From the NCBI GenBank assembly GCA_032123675.1, contig JAQBEX010000070.1, forward strand, positions 1-21,988: a stretch of DNA of 21,988 bases. Direction: 5' to 3'. Below are positions 15,064 through 21,988 of the stretch, piece by piece. Made by a program: the position numbers and the translations under genes. This DNA comes from Prado023 sp032123675 (GTDB lineage Bacteria; Actinomycetota; Actinomycetes; S36-B12; CAIYMF01). How positions within the stretch are numbered: the stretch's first letter is position 1; every line of letters starts with the position of its first letter. Below the pieces are notes generated by a model, which saw only the letters and a list, made by a program, of their open reading frames with translations, was not told the DNA's origin and did not search any database.

Positions 15064-15069
15064 AGCCTA
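15064..15069 (-). promoter_or_regulatory. -10 box (TAGGCT) of the isomerase gene
   Basis: TAGGCT on the minus strand ends six bases before the GTG at 15057. It supports the long-arm start over an internal one. Confidence 0.5.
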
Positions 15070-15125
15070 AGCCCTGAATCCCGAGCCGGAGAGCACGCCC
15101 GCAGGTTGAGGTCCCGCGGACGCCC

Positions 15126-15131
15126 TACGCT
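15126..15131 (+). promoter_or_regulatory. -10 box (TACGCT) of the Cys-cluster protein gene
   Basis: TACGCT ends six bases before the ATG at 15138. A TTGAGG lies upstream at 15106-15111 but only 14 bases away, so it is a poor -35. Confidence 0.45.
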
Positions 15132-15137
15132 GAGCCC

Positions 15138-15938
15138 ATGGTGGAAGTGCCCTTGGGTGGTGCGCGGCATTGGGTCGAGTTTCCGGACCCCGACGCCTCG
15201 GATTCGGACGTAGAGGTGGTCTTCCGGGCCGACCTCACGTGGTTGACCTCGAACTGGACGTGCATCTTCGGCAACGGCTGCCAGGGCATCTACTCCGACC
15301 GGCCTGATGACGGCTGCTGCACCCTGGGCGCTCACTTCTCCGATGAGGAGGACCGTGATCGCACCACCCGGTTGGCTCAGGACCTGAGTTCAGCCCAGTG
15401 GCAACTGCGTCCCACGGGACGTGCCGATGGGGTGATCGAGATTGATGCCGACGGCGAGGCCAAGACGCGCGTCGTCGACGGTGCCTGCATCTTCCTCAAC
15501 CGACCCGGATTCGCCGGTGGCTCTGGATGCGCCCTGCATCGGATGGCCCTCGACGACGGGGTCCCGATCACGATGACCAAGCCGGAGGTCTGCTGGCAGC
15601 TGCCGATCCGGCGCACCTACGAGGAGGTGGCGCGCCCTGATGGGACGTCGCTGCATGTGGTCGTCATCGCCGAGTACGACCGACGGGGCTGGGGTGAGGG
15701 TGGCCACGACCTCGACTGGTACTGCACGACCGCCCCGACCGCCCATGTGGGCAGCGAGCCGGTGTACCTCTCCTGCCGTGATGAGCTCGTGGAGTTGATG
15801 GGACCGGCGGCCTACGAGGTGCTCAGTGAGCACTGCGCGGCCCGATCCATGGCCCTGCAGGTCCTGGCCGACCGGAGCCTGCCGATCGTTGGCCTGGCGC
15901 CACACCCCGCTGCCGGCGCCGACCGCGACCGTGGGTAG
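15138..15938 (+). CDS. Cysteine-cluster protein, distantly YkgJ/DUF3109-like (putative metal or Fe-S binding)
   Basis: I do not recognise a named gene. The 266-residue protein has ten cysteines. Those in the first two thirds follow a pattern: Cys42-x5-Cys48-x11-Cys60-Cys61, then Cys117-x13-Cys131-x20-Cys152. The first group reads WTCIFGNGCQG and DDGCC, and the second GACIFLN, GSGCALH and EVCWQLP. This Cys...CysCys...Cys...Cys...Cys order resembles the YkgJ (UPF0153) and DUF3109 families, thought to bind zinc or an iron-sulfur cluster. No signal peptide or membrane helix is present. The ATG at 15138 follows a -10 box; a GTG at the next codon is possible. It diverges from the isomerase and converges with radA, so it seems to be its own transcript. 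Function is unknown. Confidence 0.75.
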   Translation: MVEVPLGGARHWVEFPDPDASDSDVEVVFRADLTWLTSNWTCIFGNGCQGIYSDRPDDGCCTLGAHFSDEEDRDRTTRLAQDLSSAQWQLRPTGRADGVIEIDADGEAKTRVVDGACIFLNRPGFAGGSGCALHRMALDDGVPITMTKPEVCWQLPIRRTYEEVARPDGTSLHVVVIAEYDRRGWGEGGHDLDWYCTTAPTAHVGSEPVYLSCRDELVELMGPAAYEVLSEHCAARSMALQVLADRSLPIVGLAPHPAAGADRDRG

Positions 15939-15977
15939 CCGCACGCGTCGAGCCGGCACATCCCGGCCCTGATCGGG

Positions 15978-17405
15978 CTACAGCTCAGGGACCACGGCCA
16001 ACGCCCTGGGCCCGGATCCCGCGGGTTGACGCACGAGGTCCGGCCGCGACCAGGGCATCAGACGCACCGCCTCGGACAGGTCCTCGACAGGATGCAGCCG
16101 AACCCCCACGTCGCGCAGGGTCCCGACGTCCGCCCGTGGCAGGATCACATCGGTCATCCCCAACCTGGCCGCCTCGAGGACCCGCTGGCGTGCTCCGGGC
16201 ACGCGGCGCACGTCGCCAGCCAGGCCCACTTCGCCGATGGCCACCCATCCCACCGGAACCGACATGTCACGCACCGACCCATGCACGGCCAGGGCGACGG
16301 CCGCGTCGCACGCAGGTTCGACCAGCCGTGCACCCCCCACCGGTGCGATGTAGGTGTCCAGCCTGGACAACGCAACGGCCTCGCGGCGCTCAAGGACTGC
16401 CAGCACCATGGCGATCCGGGAGGAATCCATCCCCGAGGTGGTTCGGCGGGGGACCGATCCTGCCGCTGGGACCACCAGGGCCTGGATCTCGGCCAGCAGG
16501 GGGCGCCGGCCCTCAAGTGCGACGGTCACGCAGGTCCCGGGCACGGGTTCGGTCCGGTCGCTGACGAACAGACCGCTCGGGTCGGCGAGCCCGATCAGCC
16601 CCTCATCCCCGAGCTCGAAGCAGCCCACCTCGTCGGTGGGCCCGTAGCGGTTCTTCACTGCCCGGACCATCCGCAGCCGCGCGTGCCTGTCACCCTCAAA
16701 CGAGAGCACGACGTCGACGAGGTGCTCAAGCGTGCGCGGCCCGGCGATGCCACCGTCCTTCGTGACGTGCCCGACGACGATGCAGGCCATGTCGCGCTCC
16801 TTGGCCAGGCGGATCAGGGCCGAGGTGGCCTCGCGCACCTGGCTGACCCCGGACACGACGCCGTCCACGCCAGCCGAGGTCATGGTCTGGATCGAGTCGA
16901 CGACCATCAGGCTCGGCGCGACCTGCTCGACGTGGGAGACGACGGCGGAGACCTCGGACTCGGCGGCCAGAAAGACCTCCGGGCTCACCGAGCCCACCCG
17001 CTCTGCCCGGGCGCGCACCTGCTCGATGCTCTCCTCGCCGGTGACGTACAGCGCCCGGGTGCCGCGAGCCGCGACCGCCGCCACCACCTGCAGCAGCAGG
17101 GTCGACTTGCCCACCCCCGGCTCGCCTGCCAACAGGATGACCGCTCCGGGCACCACCCCGCCGCCCAGGACTCGGTCCAGCTCCGCGATGCCAGTCGGGC
17201 TGGCGGCCGACCGTCTCAGGTCGACGTCGGTCATGGGCTGTGCGGCCGCAGTGACCGCACCGGCCCGCGGGCCACGACCGGTGCCGCCGGCCTCTGACAC
17301 GGTTCCCCACGACTGGCACTCGCCACACCGACCCACCCATTTGGTCGCCCGCCACCCACACTCCGTACACCTGAAGGTCGACCGCAACGCACTGCTGGGA
17401 GCCAT
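15978..17405 (-). CDS. radA: DNA repair/recombination protein RadA (Sms)
   Basis: RadA is a RecA-like ATPase and DnaB-type helicase that promotes branch migration of recombination intermediates. The 475-residue protein is complete: a four-cysteine zinc finger (Cys13, Cys16, Cys27, Cys30 in CTECGW and CGECQSW), Walker A GEPGVGKST (94-102), Walker B LMVVDSIQT (166-174), the RadA-specific KNRYG (251-255) and a C-terminal Lon-protease-like domain. The ATG at 17405 gives the usual start before the zinc finger; the frame upstream to 17486 is not used. A TAGCGT -10 box lies seven bases upstream. It diverges from disA over 119 bases, a pairing conserved in actinobacteria, and RadA is reported to inhibit DisA in some species. 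Confidence 0.96.
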   Translation of the reverse strand: MAPSSALRSTFRCTECGWRATKWVGRCGECQSWGTVSEAGGTGRGPRAGAVTAAAQPMTDVDLRRSAASPTGIAELDRVLGGGVVPGAVILLAGEPGVGKSTLLLQVVAAVAARGTRALYVTGEESIEQVRARAERVGSVSPEVFLAAESEVSAVVSHVEQVAPSLMVVDSIQTMTSAGVDGVVSGVSQVREATSALIRLAKERDMACIVVGHVTKDGGIAGPRTLEHLVDVVLSFEGDRHARLRMVRAVKNRYGPTDEVGCFELGDEGLIGLADPSGLFVSDRTEPVPGTCVTVALEGRRPLLAEIQALVVPAAGSVPRRTTSGMDSSRIAMVLAVLERREAVALSRLDTYIAPVGGARLVEPACDAAVALAVHGSVRDMSVPVGWVAIGEVGLAGDVRRVPGARQRVLEAARLGMTDVILPRADVGTLRDVGVRLHPVEDLSEAVRLMPWSRPDLVRQPAGSGPRALAVVPEL

Positions 17406-17412
17406 GGTCGCG

Positions 17413-17418
17413 ACGCTA
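17413..17418 (-). promoter_or_regulatory. -10 box (TAGCGT) of radA
   Basis: TAGCGT on the minus strand ends seven bases before the ATG at 17405, giving a predicted leaderless transcript. Confidence 0.45.
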
Positions 17419-17487
17419 CCCCGGCCAGCTGACATCGCTGCCCAGCGACCAGAACTCTCGCACGCCGCCACCCGGTCCCAATTCACC

Positions 17488-17493
17488 TACACT
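17488..17493 (+). promoter_or_regulatory. -10 box (TACACT) of disA
   Basis: TACACT predicts a start near 17500, leaving a leader of about 25 bases with GGAG at 17516-17519 before the ATG at 17525. disA therefore looks leadered, unlike divergent radA. Confidence 0.5.
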
Positions 17494-17524
17494 CCTCTGG
17501 GGAGCACACGAACACGGAGCATTC

Positions 17525-18607
17525 ATGGCAGCAATCGACCCAGAGCTGGCGGCAGCGCTGGCCCGGGTGGCACCGGGCACCGAGCTGCGCGACGGCCTGG
17601 AGCGCATCATGCGTGGCCGGACCGGGGCGCTCATCGTCCTGGGCCATGACAAGAGCATCGATGCCATCGCCAGCGGGGGGTTCCCGCTGAGCATCGACTT
17701 CACGGCGACCCGGCTGCGGGAGCTGTCCAAGATGGACGGCGCCGTGGTCATCGATTCGTCGACCTCCACCATCGTGCGAGCCGCCACACAGCTGGTCCCC
17801 GACCCGGCGATCCCGACGTCGGAGACCGGCACCCGCCACCGGACCGCCGACCGGGTCGCACGGCAGACCAGCTTCCCGGTGATCAGCGTCAGCCAGTCGA
17901 TGCACATCATCGCCCTGTACCTCAAGGGTCGCCGATACGTCCTGGAGGATCCTGCGGCGATCCTGTCCCGGGCCAATCAGGCCCTGGCCACCCTGGAGCG
18001 CTACAAGCAGCGCCTCGATGAGGTCTCGCGCAGCCTGTCCGCGCTCGAGATCGAGGACCTGGTCACCGTGCGCGAGGTGTGCGCAACGCTCCAGCGGCTG
18101 GAGATGGTGCGGCACATCGCCAGCGAGATCCGGGCCTACCTCCTTGAGCTGGGCACCGAGGGGCGGCTCGTGTCGCTGCAGCTGGCGGAGCTGGTGGCGG
18201 GGGTGGAGAGCGATCGGGAGCTGGTCGTCCGCGACTACCAGCCGCGCCGGAAGTCCTCGCGGCGCACTCGCACCGTGTCGGACACGATGGACGCCCTGGA
18301 CCTGATCGGACCGACCGACCTGCTGGACCTCTCCTCCGTGGCCCGCGCGCTGGGGTACCCGGCGAGCACCGACGGGCTGGAGACGAACGTCAGCCCACGG
18401 GGGCACCGCGTGCTGTCCCGCGTGCCGCGGGTACCCGAGTCCGTCCGACACCGACTCGTGGACCACTTCGGAACCCTGCAGGCGCTCCTCGGCGCCACGG
18501 TGGAGGACCTGCAACAGGTCGAGGGGATCGGCGAGAACCGTGCGCGCTACATCCGCGAGGGCCTGTCCCGGCTCGCGGAATCCTCGATCCTCGAGCGCTA
18601 CGTCTGA
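17525..18607 (+). CDS. disA: DNA integrity scanning diadenylate cyclase DisA
   Basis: DisA condenses two ATP into the second messenger c-di-AMP while scanning DNA for branched structures. The 360-residue protein has the N-terminal DAC domain with both nucleotide motifs, DGA (71-73 in KMDGAVVID) and RHRTA (104-108), a central helical spine with a long amphipathic stretch near 165-215, and a C-terminal helix-hairpin-helix domain (about 315-345, VEGIGENRARYI) that binds DNA. It forms octamers in characterised species. The ATG at 17525 has GGAG five bases upstream. It is divergent from radA, its known functional partner, and converges with the membrane-protein gene over 88 bases with no clear terminator. 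All key residues look intact. Confidence 0.97.
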   Translation: MAAIDPELAAALARVAPGTELRDGLERIMRGRTGALIVLGHDKSIDAIASGGFPLSIDFTATRLRELSKMDGAVVIDSSTSTIVRAATQLVPDPAIPTSETGTRHRTADRVARQTSFPVISVSQSMHIIALYLKGRRYVLEDPAAILSRANQALATLERYKQRLDEVSRSLSALEIEDLVTVREVCATLQRLEMVRHIASEIRAYLLELGTEGRLVSLQLAELVAGVESDRELVVRDYQPRRKSSRRTRTVSDTMDALDLIGPTDLLDLSSVARALGYPASTDGLETNVSPRGHRVLSRVPRVPESVRHRLVDHFGTLQALLGATVEDLQQVEGIGENRARYIREGLSRLAESSILERYV

Positions 18608-18695
18608 CCCGGTACGGCCCGCGGGGTTCGGCCGGGACCGCGTGCCCACGTCAGCGGGTCGCCCGTCTGGACCGGCCCTGCACCGCGAAGGTCCG

Positions 18696-19358
18696 CTACC
18701 CGACCGTGAAGGTCACCAATTCGGAGGTCACGTCCCCATTGCGGGCCTGCGCCTTGTAGGTCCCGGGCTGGGCCAGCGGCTGGTCGGCCGGACAGTCCTC
18801 CGCCGTGACCGTGCCGGACCACGTGACCGAGGTCGTGAACGGCTCGCCGGGCATCAGGGCAACGACGTCGGACTTGCTCGACGGACGGCAGAAGTCCGAG
18901 GACCAGACGAGCGCTGCACCCGAGGTGATCCGCAACTCGTTGGCGCCCGCGCCGACGTCGCGGTTGCAGGCTGCGTCCCCGGTGTTCGTGACCGTCATGG
19001 TCAGCCCCATGCCGGCCCCGACGCTCGTCGAGGACGCCGACGTTGCGGCCCCGACCTCGACATCGGCCTCCGAGCACGTCGAACTTGCGGTCGGACTGGG
19101 GCTCGCGGGCGTGTCCGGCGAGGCCGACGCGCGCGGTGACGCGTCGGCGGAGGCCTCTGGTGCGGCCGACGCTGTCGAGACGGCGCTCGGCGACGCGCTG
19201 GGGGCCTGGGCCTCCGGTTCGGCGCTCGAGCCGAACACCGCGCGCAGGAGCAGCCATCCGAGCAGCAGGATGACCACCAGCACCCCGAGGACGGCTGCAC
19301 GACGACGCCAGTAGGTGTTGGGCGGCTCAGGCCCGACGGGGTTCTTGACCGTGCTCAC
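18696..19358 (-). CDS. Single-pass membrane protein with Ser/Ala/Pro linker and extracytoplasmic Cys-containing domain
   Basis: This 220-residue protein has a short basic cytoplasmic N-terminus (VKNPVGPEPPNTYWRRR), one transmembrane helix (about 22-42, VLGVLVVILLLGWLLLRAVF), a Ser/Ala/Pro-rich linker of about 60 residues, and a beta-rich extracellular domain with four cysteines that could form two disulfides. The topology suggests a cell-surface sensor or wall-associated protein anchored at the membrane. A similar hypothetical membrane protein gene follows disA in M. tuberculosis (Rv3587c, recalled), so the link to disA is conserved, but no function is known. The GTG at 19358 is chosen because a TACCGT -10 box ends seven bases upstream; the open frame to 19403 runs through the clpC hairpin. 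Confidence 0.8.
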   Translation of the reverse strand: MSTVKNPVGPEPPNTYWRRRAAVLGVLVVILLLGWLLLRAVFGSSAEPEAQAPSASPSAVSTASAAPEASADASPRASASPDTPASPSPTASSTCSEADVEVGAATSASSTSVGAGMGLTMTVTNTGDAACNRDVGAGANELRITSGAALVWSSDFCRPSSKSDVVALMPGEPFTTSVTWSGTVTAEDCPADQPLAQPGTYKAQARNGDVTSELVTFTVG

Positions 19359-19365
19359 GGGGACA

Positions 19366-19371
19366 ACGGTA
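19366..19371 (-). promoter_or_regulatory. -10 box (TACCGT) of the membrane-protein gene
   Basis: TACCGT on the minus strand ends seven bases before the GTG at 19358. The matching -35 position (about 19389-19394) falls inside the inverted repeat downstream of clpC. Confidence 0.4.
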
Positions 19372-19382
19372 GCGCCCCGCCG

Positions 19383-19438
19383 GACGTGCTTCGGCCCGCA
19401 CACCCCGAATCCTGGGGGTATGCGGGCCGATGCACGTC
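19383..19438 (-). terminator. Long inverted repeat three bases after the clpC stop, likely terminator
   Basis: GACGTGC (19383-19389) pairs with GCACGTC (19432-19438). After one T-T mismatch, TCGGCCCGCA (19391-19400) pairs with TGCGGGCCGA (19421-19430). After one C-A mismatch, ACCCC pairs with GGGGT around an eight-base loop. This gives 22 base pairs in a 56-base hairpin. There is no U-tract on the minus strand, so it would be a U-less terminator or an mRNA-stabilising end for clpC. Confidence 0.6.
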
Positions 19439-19441
19439 AGA

Positions 19442-21964
19442 TCAACTCTCCGGTTGGTCGCCGGGGGCGCCTGCCGCCTCCACCGGAGGGGCATCGGGGA
19501 GCACCACCTTGTCAGCGCCCGTGAGCGTGAACGTCGCGCTCGGGCCGGAGCCCTCAACGTCAACCACGACGATCTGGCCCGGCCGCAGCTCGCCGAAGAG
19601 GATCTTCTCGCTCAGGGCGTCCTCGACCTCACGCTGCAGGGTGCGACGCAGCGGTCGAGCGCCCAGCGCCGGGTCGTATCCACGCTCAGCGAGGAGCTCC
19701 TTGGCGGCCTGGGTCAGCTCGATGCCCATGTCGCGCTCCCTGAGCCGCTCCTCCAGGTGGTTGGCCATCAGGTCCACGATCTGGATGATCTCGAGGCGCG
19801 TGAGCTGGTGGAACACGACGATGTCGTCGATCCGGTTGAGGAACTCGGGGCGGAAGTGCGACTTGAGCTCCTGCTGGACCTTCGCCTTCATCCGCTCGTA
19901 CTCGTCGTCCTCGTTGCCGCCGGCGAAGCCCAGCATCTGGCCCTTGCTGACGTCGCGGCTGCCGAGGTTGGTCGTCATGATGATCACGGTGTTCTTGAAA
20001 TCGACCACCCGACCCTGGGCGTCGGTGAGACGACCCTCCTCGAGGACCTGCAGCAACGAATTGAAGATGTCCGGGTGGGCTTTTTCGACCTCGTCGAACA
20101 GAACGACTGAGAAGGGCCGGCGGCGCACCTTTTCGGTGAGCTGTCCACCCTCCTCGTAGCCGACATATCCGGGCGGCGATCCGAATAGCCGTGAGGCCGT
20201 GTGCTTCTCGGAGTACTCGCTCATATCCAGGGCGATCAGGGCCTCCTCATCACCGAAGAGGAATTCCGCCAGGGTCTTGCTCAACTCGGTCTTGCCGACG
20301 CCTGAGGGCCCGGCGAAGATGAACGATCCACCAGGGCGCTTGGGGTCCTTCAGCCCAGCGCGGGTGCGCCGGATCGCCTGGCTGAGCGCGTGGATCGCGT
20401 CCTGCTGGCCGATGACCCGCTTGTGCAGCTCGTCCTCCATGCGCAGCAGACGTTGGGCGTCGTCCTCGGACAGGTCGGTCACGGGGATGCCGGTCATCAG
20501 GGCCAGCACCTCGGCCACGAGCTTGTCATCGACCTCGGCCACGACGTCCATGTCGCCGGCCTTCCACTCCTTCTCGCGCTGCGCCTTCTCGACCTGCAGG
20601 ACCTTCTCGCGGTCGCGCAGCGACGCCGCCTTCTCGAAGTCCTGGGCGTCGATCGCGGATTCCTTCTCCCGACGAACCGTGGCGATGCGCTCGTCGAACT
20701 CCCGCAGGTCCGGCGGGGCGGTCATCCGGCGGATCCGCAACCGGGAGCCGGCCTCATCGATGAGGTCGATGGCCTTGTCGGGCAGCTGGCGGTCCGACAC
20801 GTACCGATCGGACAGCCGCGCAGCCGCCGCCAGCGCAGCATCGGTGATCGAGACCCGGTGGTGGGCCTCGTACCTGTCGCGCAGGCCCTTGAGGATCTCG
20901 ATGGTGTGCGCGACGCTGGGCGCCTGCACCTGGATCGGCTGGAAGCGGCGCTCGAGGGCGGCGTCCTTCTCGACATGCTTGCGGTACTCGTCAAGGGTGG
21001 TCGCGCCGATGGTCTGCAGCTCGCCGCGGGCGAGCATCGGCTTGAGGATGCTCGCTGCGTCGATGGCCCCCTCAGCGGCGCCGGCCCCCACGAGCGTGTG
21101 CATCTCGTCGATGAACAGGATGATGTCGCCGCGCGTCTTGATCTCCTTGAGGACCTTCTTGAGGCGCTCTTCGAAATCACCGCGGTAGCGCGACCCGGCC
21201 ACGAGGGCGCCGAGATCCAGCGTGTAGAGGTGCTTGTCCTTGAGCGTCTCGGGGACCTCGCCACGGACGATCATCTGAGCCAGGCCCTCGACGACGGCCG
21301 TCTTCCCGACGCCCGGCTCGCCGATCAGGACAGGGTTGTTCTTGGTGCGCCGGGACAGCACCTGCATGACCCGCTCGATCTCGGTCTCGCGGCCGATCAC
21401 CGGGTCAAGCTTGCTCTCCCGGGCATCCTTGGTGAGATTGCGCCCGAACTGGTCGAGGACCAACGAGGTGGACGGCGTGCCCTCCTGGGGGCCGCCTCCG
21501 GGGCCGGCCGCCGCGGGCTCCTTGCCCTGGAAGCCCGACAGGAGCTGGATGACCTGCTGGCGGACCTTGTTCAGGTCCGCGCCCAGCTTGACCAGCACCT
21601 GGGCAGCGACACCCTCGCCCTCGCGGATCAGCCCGAGCAGGATGTGCTCGGTACCGATGTAGTTGTGGCCCAGCTGCAGCGCCTCGCGCAGCGACACCTC
21701 GAGGACCTTCTTGGCGCGCGGGGTGAAGGGGATGTGACCGCTCGGAGCCTGCTGGCCCTGTCCGATGATCTCCTCGACCTGCTGGCGCACGGACTCCAGG
21801 GAGATCCCCATGCTCTCGAGGGCCTTCGCGGCAACGCCCTCGCCCTCATGGATCAGCCCGAGCAGGATGTGCTCAGTGCCGATGTAGTTGTGGTTGAGCA
21901 TCCGCGCCTCTTCTTGCGCGAGCACCACAACACGTCGGGCACGATCGGTGAACCGTTCGAACAT
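19442..21964 (-). CDS. clpC: ATP-dependent Clp protease ATP-binding subunit ClpC (ClpC1-like AAA+ unfoldase)
   Basis: ClpC is a hexameric Hsp100 unfoldase that feeds substrates to the ClpP peptidase. The 840-residue protein has every expected part: two Clp-N repeats (about 1-143, each with NYIGTEHILLGLI), D1 AAA+ with Walker A GEPGVGKT (215-222) and Walker B ILFIDEMH, a UVR/coiled-coil middle segment (about 415-460), and D2 with Walker A GPSGVGKTE followed by the C-terminal D2-small domain. The ATG at 21964 (MFERFTDRARRVV) is the family start and has GGAG a few bases upstream; another in-frame ATG lies at the last three bases of the window, eight codons earlier. Length is close to the 848 residues of M. 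tuberculosis ClpC1. A strong hairpin follows the stop. The promoter lies outside the window. Confidence 0.96.
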   Translation of the reverse strand: MFERFTDRARRVVVLAQEEARMLNHNYIGTEHILLGLIHEGEGVAAKALESMGISLESVRQQVEEIIGQGQQAPSGHIPFTPRAKKVLEVSLREALQLGHNYIGTEHILLGLIREGEGVAAQVLVKLGADLNKVRQQVIQLLSGFQGKEPAAAGPGGGPQEGTPSTSLVLDQFGRNLTKDARESKLDPVIGRETEIERVMQVLSRRTKNNPVLIGEPGVGKTAVVEGLAQMIVRGEVPETLKDKHLYTLDLGALVAGSRYRGDFEERLKKVLKEIKTRGDIILFIDEMHTLVGAGAAEGAIDAASILKPMLARGELQTIGATTLDEYRKHVEKDAALERRFQPIQVQAPSVAHTIEILKGLRDRYEAHHRVSITDAALAAAARLSDRYVSDRQLPDKAIDLIDEAGSRLRIRRMTAPPDLREFDERIATVRREKESAIDAQDFEKAASLRDREKVLQVEKAQREKEWKAGDMDVVAEVDDKLVAEVLALMTGIPVTDLSEDDAQRLLRMEDELHKRVIGQQDAIHALSQAIRRTRAGLKDPKRPGGSFIFAGPSGVGKTELSKTLAEFLFGDEEALIALDMSEYSEKHTASRLFGSPPGYVGYEEGGQLTEKVRRRPFSVVLFDEVEKAHPDIFNSLLQVLEEGRLTDAQGRVVDFKNTVIIMTTNLGSRDVSKGQMLGFAGGNEDDEYERMKAKVQQELKSHFRPEFLNRIDDIVVFHQLTRLEIIQIVDLMANHLEERLRERDMGIELTQAAKELLAERGYDPALGARPLRRTLQREVEDALSEKILFGELRPGQIVVVDVEGSGPSATFTLTGADKVVLPDAPPVEAAGAPGDQPES

Positions 21965-21988
21965 TGGGCTCTCCACTCCGTTCGTCAT

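Noticed and set aside
15952..15967. GCCGG/CCGGC hairpin between the Cys-cluster gene and radA
   Set aside because: A five-pair stem of this kind is common by chance at this GC content, and no other terminator feature is present.
18608..18695. Terminator between convergent disA and the membrane-protein gene
   Set aside because: Only short imperfect pairings such as GGACC/GGTCC with a long loop were found; nothing else could be seen in this 88-base gap.

Overview
This window is a stretch of ordinary, densely packed chromosome from a high-GC actinobacterium (Actinomycetota). The strongest marker is a 32-codon gene for the actinobacterial small-subunit protein bS22. It lies in an operon-like run with a BldC-type helix-turn-helix protein, an atypical NAD-dependent epimerase and a PlsC-like acyltransferase. 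A ClpC-type unfoldase, the radA/disA divergent pair and ATN/GTG-rich start codons agree with this. From memory, two neighbourhoods that are separate in Mycobacterium tuberculosis (around Rv0498-Rv0508 and around radA-disA-clpC1) appear merged here. No mobile element, CRISPR array, tRNA, rRNA or phage gene was seen.

Layout. 1-2508 (minus): a carbon-nitrogen hydrolase cut by the window edge, a small glutaredoxin-like protein, and an acyl-CoA ligase whose stop overlaps the glutaredoxin start. 2549-3520 (plus): a HAD-IB phosphatase. 3530-3645: a GC-rich tandem repeat between convergent genes. 3673-6001 (minus): BldC-like regulator, bS22, SDR epimerase and acyltransferase, in transcription order. 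6096-7292 (minus): an AcuC-type deacetylase. 7384-9690 (plus): TrkH and TrkA potassium uptake. 9713-11445 (minus): a proline-dehydrogenase-like protein that appears to have lost its catalytic residues, translationally coupled to ProC. 11593-12774 (plus): an App1-type phosphatase. 12792-15057 (minus): a TIM-barrel sugar-phosphate isomerase with a long basic N-terminal arm, followed by a TetR regulator with a long histone-H1-like tail. 15138-15938 (plus): a cysteine-cluster protein. 15978-17405 (minus): RadA. 17525-18607 (plus): DisA. 18696-19358 (minus): a single-pass membrane protein. 19442-21964 (minus): ClpC.

Themes. Lipid-related enzymes (ligase, HAD phosphatase, acyltransferase, App1 phosphatase) are spread over the first 13 kb. 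Genome and protein maintenance (RadA, DisA, ClpC) fills the last 6 kb. Potassium uptake and the c-di-AMP synthase share the window. The most pervasive signal is regulatory. Nine genes that begin a transcript have a TAnnnT -10 box ending six or seven bases before the start codon, the layout expected of leaderless mRNAs. I found no convincing undescribed defence or mobile system. The best leads are the degenerate proline dehydrogenase coupled to ProC, the two basic low-complexity arms on adjacent proteins, the Cys-cluster protein, and a long inverted repeat between clpC and the next promoter.
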